Origin: MADRE2 sp964397015 | GTDB lineage: Bacteria; Desulfobacterota; Desulfobacteria; Desulfobacterales; Desulfobacteraceae | DNA length: 16,457 nucleotides | Direction: 5' to 3' | NCBI GenBank assembly: GCA_964397015.1 | Contig: CAYNHL010000083.1 | Span: 1-16,457, forward strand | Shown: piece by piece, positions 14,691-16,457 of the stretch | Layout: each line of letters starts with the position of its first letter | How positions within the stretch are numbered: position 1 is the first letter of the stretch | Notes under the pieces: model-generated | Databases searched by the model: none | The model's input: the letters and a program-made list of their open reading frames with translations, nothing else | What the model was told of the DNA's origin: nothing | Position numbers and translations under genes: made by a program

Positions 14691-15176
14691 TCAGTGATAA
14701 GTCATCTTGTCCCAGAAATCTTTTTCATCCTTGACCCAGTCAGGTCCGAATTTTCTCTCGCAAAAATCCGCCAGCCTTGAATACCATCTTGTCCATGGAT
14801 TTTTCCCCTGGGCTTTTGCTTCCAGGACATCGACCAGAAAAGACTCGATGTTGATCATCTCTTCCTTGGGTATGTACGAGTATGCCCCGCCCCTGTAAGA
14901 TTTTTTGATATTGTCAGGGCTCAGTGCATGTGCGGTCAGCATGACTGCAATCACGCCTTTCTGGTTGGCCTTTTCCAGCAGGCGGTATCCATCGACGCCC
15001 ATGATATCAAGGATGGCAATATCAAATTCACGGGTCTGCAAAAGCTCGTCTGCAGCCTCAAAACTCTCTGCACGTGTAAGTTGACACATATCCAGGATCT
15101 CTTCAAGGGAATCGAGCACATCCGGTTCATCATCAACTATAAGAACTTTCTTGTTTTCAAGAGGACTATTTGCCAT
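14691..15176 (-). CDS. Stand-alone response regulator (receiver plus short C-terminal tail)
   Basis: This 161-residue protein is a CheY-like receiver: acidic pocket Asp15/Asp16 in VLIVDDEPDV, phospho-acceptor Asp57 in AILDIMGVDGY, Thr81 in MLTAHAL and Lys104 in YIPKEEM. The proline that normally follows the acceptor region is replaced by glycine (IMGVDG). Residues 120-161 form a Trp/Phe-rich tail (WTRWYSRLADFCERKFGPDW) with no recognisable DNA-binding or enzymatic domain, so the output is probably protein contact. It lies 87 bases downstream of rlmN on the same strand. No histidine kinase is adjacent, so it is an orphan in this window. A weak ribosome site (GGAAA) precedes the ATG. Confidence 0.9.
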   Translation of the reverse strand: MANSPLENKKVLIVDDEPDVLDSLEEILDMCQLTRAESFEAADELLQTREFDIAILDIMGVDGYRLLEKANQKGVIAVMLTAHALSPDNIKKSYRGGAYSYIPKEEMINIESFLVDVLEAKAQGKNPWTRWYSRLADFCERKFGPDWVKDEKDFWDKMTYH

Positions 15177-15263
15177 TTTATTTTCCGATCTGTTAAAAAT
15201 TATTTCTTACCACTTTCAATCATATATATAGATCATAACCGCCTGATAAATTCAAGCGCTTTA

Positions 15264-16307
15264 TCATTCCATGAGCCTGGCCCTGAGTTGACCGCAGGCC
15301 GCCAGGATATCATCCCCCTTGCTTTTCCGGATTATGGCGGTCATGTTTTTATCCAGCAGAATCTGAAGAAACGACTGAATTCTTTCCCGGTCAGGCCGCT
15401 CAAAACTGCCGGATTCAAATTCATTGAAGGGAATAAGATTCACTTTGGCCTTGATGGGTCTCAACATCCTGACCAGCTGCCGGGCATTTTCATTAGCATC
15501 ATTGACCTCTTTTATCAGTATGTATTCAAATGTGATCTTGTTCCTGGGTTTCATGGAAAACCTGCGGCAGGCTTCCAGCAGGGTTTCGAGTGAATATTGG
15601 TTGTTCACCGGCATGAGCATGGACCGGGTGATATCATCCGTGGCATTGAGGGAAACCGCCAGGTTGACATCAGTGTCTTCTCCCAGCCGTTTTATTTCAG
15701 GCACCAGTCCGCAGGTGGACACCGTGACCCGCCGGGCAGCGAACTTGAGACCGAAATCCGTATCCAGGATGATCCCCAGTGCCTTGACCAGGTTGTCATA
15801 ATTGGCAAGAGGTTCCCCCATTCCCATGAAGACTATATTCGAGAGCCGCTTTTCCGGCACTCCAGAGTCTGAATGTACCAGGCTGCGCACCTCCCGGATC
15901 TGGGATACCATTTCGGCCACACTCAGGTTGCGCTGCCACTTTCCCTTCCCCGTCAGGCAGAAACGGCATTTCTGGGCACACCCAACCTGGGAAGAGACAC
16001 AGAGGGTGAAATGATCTTTTTCAGGGATCAGGACCGATTCGATATAATTGCCGTCCAGGAGCCTGAACAAAAACTTGCGCGTGCCGTCTTTGGAGGTCTT
16101 TGAAGTCTCTATCTCAAGGCGGGGTATTTGAAACCGTTCGCCGAGCATCTGGCGCAGATCCCTGCCAAGGTCGGTCATCTGTTCAAAACTTGAGGCATCC
16201 TTGAGGTAAAGCCACTTGAAAATCTGGCCGGCCCTGAATGATGCCAGGCCCTCTTTTTTGAACCATTCTGACAGTTGTGGCCTGGTATAATCCAGTATAT
16301 TTTCCAT
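15264..16307 (-). CDS. rlmN: Dual-specificity 23S rRNA A2503 / tRNA A37 C2-methyltransferase
   Basis: This 347-residue radical-SAM enzyme methylates carbon 2 of A2503 in 23S rRNA and of A37 in some tRNAs. The radical-SAM cluster motif is GCAQKCRFC (Cys110, Cys114, Cys117). Cys103 in TLCVSSQVGC and the C-terminal Cys338 in ILAACGQL match the two catalytic cysteines of E. coli RlmN (118 and 355), which separates it from non-methylating relatives. The N-terminal accessory domain (FRAGQIFKWLY) and GEPLANYDN motif are present. Length is usual. It is transcribed away from ffh, with which it shares a 100-base promoter region. Confidence 0.95.
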   Translation of the reverse strand: MENILDYTRPQLSEWFKKEGLASFRAGQIFKWLYLKDASSFEQMTDLGRDLRQMLGERFQIPRLEIETSKTSKDGTRKFLFRLLDGNYIESVLIPEKDHFTLCVSSQVGCAQKCRFCLTGKGKWQRNLSVAEMVSQIREVRSLVHSDSGVPEKRLSNIVFMGMGEPLANYDNLVKALGIILDTDFGLKFAARRVTVSTCGLVPEIKRLGEDTDVNLAVSLNATDDITRSMLMPVNNQYSLETLLEACRRFSMKPRNKITFEYILIKEVNDANENARQLVRMLRPIKAKVNLIPFNEFESGSFERPDRERIQSFLQILLDKNMTAIIRKSKGDDILAACGQLRARLME

Positions 16308-16338
16308 ATGTGATCCATGGGTGAAAAGTAATATTTTC

Positions 16339-16367
16339 TTGACATATCACGAAATATATACTAATTT
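16339..16367 (+). promoter_or_regulatory. Promoter for ffh
   Basis: TTGACA (16339-16344) and TAATTT (16362-16367) with a 17-base spacer make a good sigma-70 promoter about 40 bases before the ffh start. TATACT (16357-16362) is a closer match to a -10 box but too near (12 bases). On the opposite strand TTGAAA (16370-16365) and TATGTC (16346-16341, spacer 18) could serve rlmN, so the two promoters would overlap. Confidence 0.5.
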
Positions 16368-16407
16368 CAACGATTTGATTTGAAACAGAAAATTTTTGGA
16401 AAGTTTT

Positions 16408-16457
16408 ATGTTTGACAGTTTAAGTGACCGGCTTGATTCCGTTTTTAAAAAACTCAA
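16408..16457 (+). CDS. ffh: Signal recognition particle protein Ffh, 5' end only
   Basis: The frame starts at ATG with GGAAAG upstream (16398-16403) and reads MFDSLSDRLDSVFKKL before the window ends. This is the usual N-terminus of Ffh, the SRP GTPase that binds 4.5S RNA and targets membrane proteins to the translocon (start of the N domain). Only 16 codons are visible, so no GTPase motif can be checked. FtsY or another short helical protein is much less likely given the exact MFDxLSxRL start. Confidence 0.8.
   Translation, partial: MFDSLSDRLDSVFKKL

Noticed and set aside
14928..15593. Plus-strand open frame of 221 codons
   Set aside because: It runs antisense across the response regulator, the gap and the end of rlmN, both of which carry clear conserved motifs; no family likeness or ribosome site.

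Overview
The window looks like the chromosome of an anaerobic, sulfate-reducing deltaproteobacterium (Desulfobacterota, probably Desulfobacterales). This is inferred from overall protein character: a ~600-residue acyl-CoA dehydrogenase, a phasin-like/UbiB pair, a stand-alone receiver, and a CxxC PP-loop thiolation-type protein, plus medium GC and strong GGAGG ribosome sites. No 16S or other marker is present, so the placement is tentative. I see no tRNA, rRNA, CRISPR array, transposase or phage gene. Coding density is high, and the longest gap is the ~290 bp at the left end.

Layout. (1) 1-30: the first codons of a leftward gene. (2) 321-3351: a complete polar/basic amino-acid ABC importer (binding protein, ATPase, two permeases) in one operon. 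(3) 3520-7219: an acyl-CoA dehydrogenase, a small phasin-like coiled-coil protein and an ABC1/UbiB-family kinase-like gene. The last is broken: its reading frame shifts near 6534-6542 and the segment that should hold the catalytic HADPHPGN and DFG motifs is absent. (4) 7361-12936: a six-gene rightward cluster built round a NitT/TauT (NrtA/CmpA-like) ABC transporter. (5) 12966-14626: endonuclease III and a PP-loop tRNA-thiolation-like protein, divergently transcribed with almost touching start codons. (6) 14691-16307: leftward rlmN followed by an orphan response regulator. (7) 16408-end: the first 16 codons of rightward ffh.

The most interesting part is region 4. Beside a normal ATPase, a Tat-exported binding protein and a permease, it encodes two further binding-protein-like proteins that have no export signal. 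One stands alone (7361-8305). The other is fused behind a complete CheY-type receiver (11110-12486). These two resemble each other more than they resemble the exported protein, sharing PHxxSxxxMLAH and EVVPPxxMPxxM motifs. A small acidic protein of unknown family closes the cluster. I infer a transporter-coupled signalling module in which cytosolic substrate-binding domains report intracellular ligand or transporter state, one of them under phosphorylation control. A 13-bp perfect palindrome lies inside the likely promoter of this cluster. The known cytoplasmic regulatory binding-protein-like domain of NrtC/CmpC is the nearest precedent. No cognate histidine kinase lies in the window.
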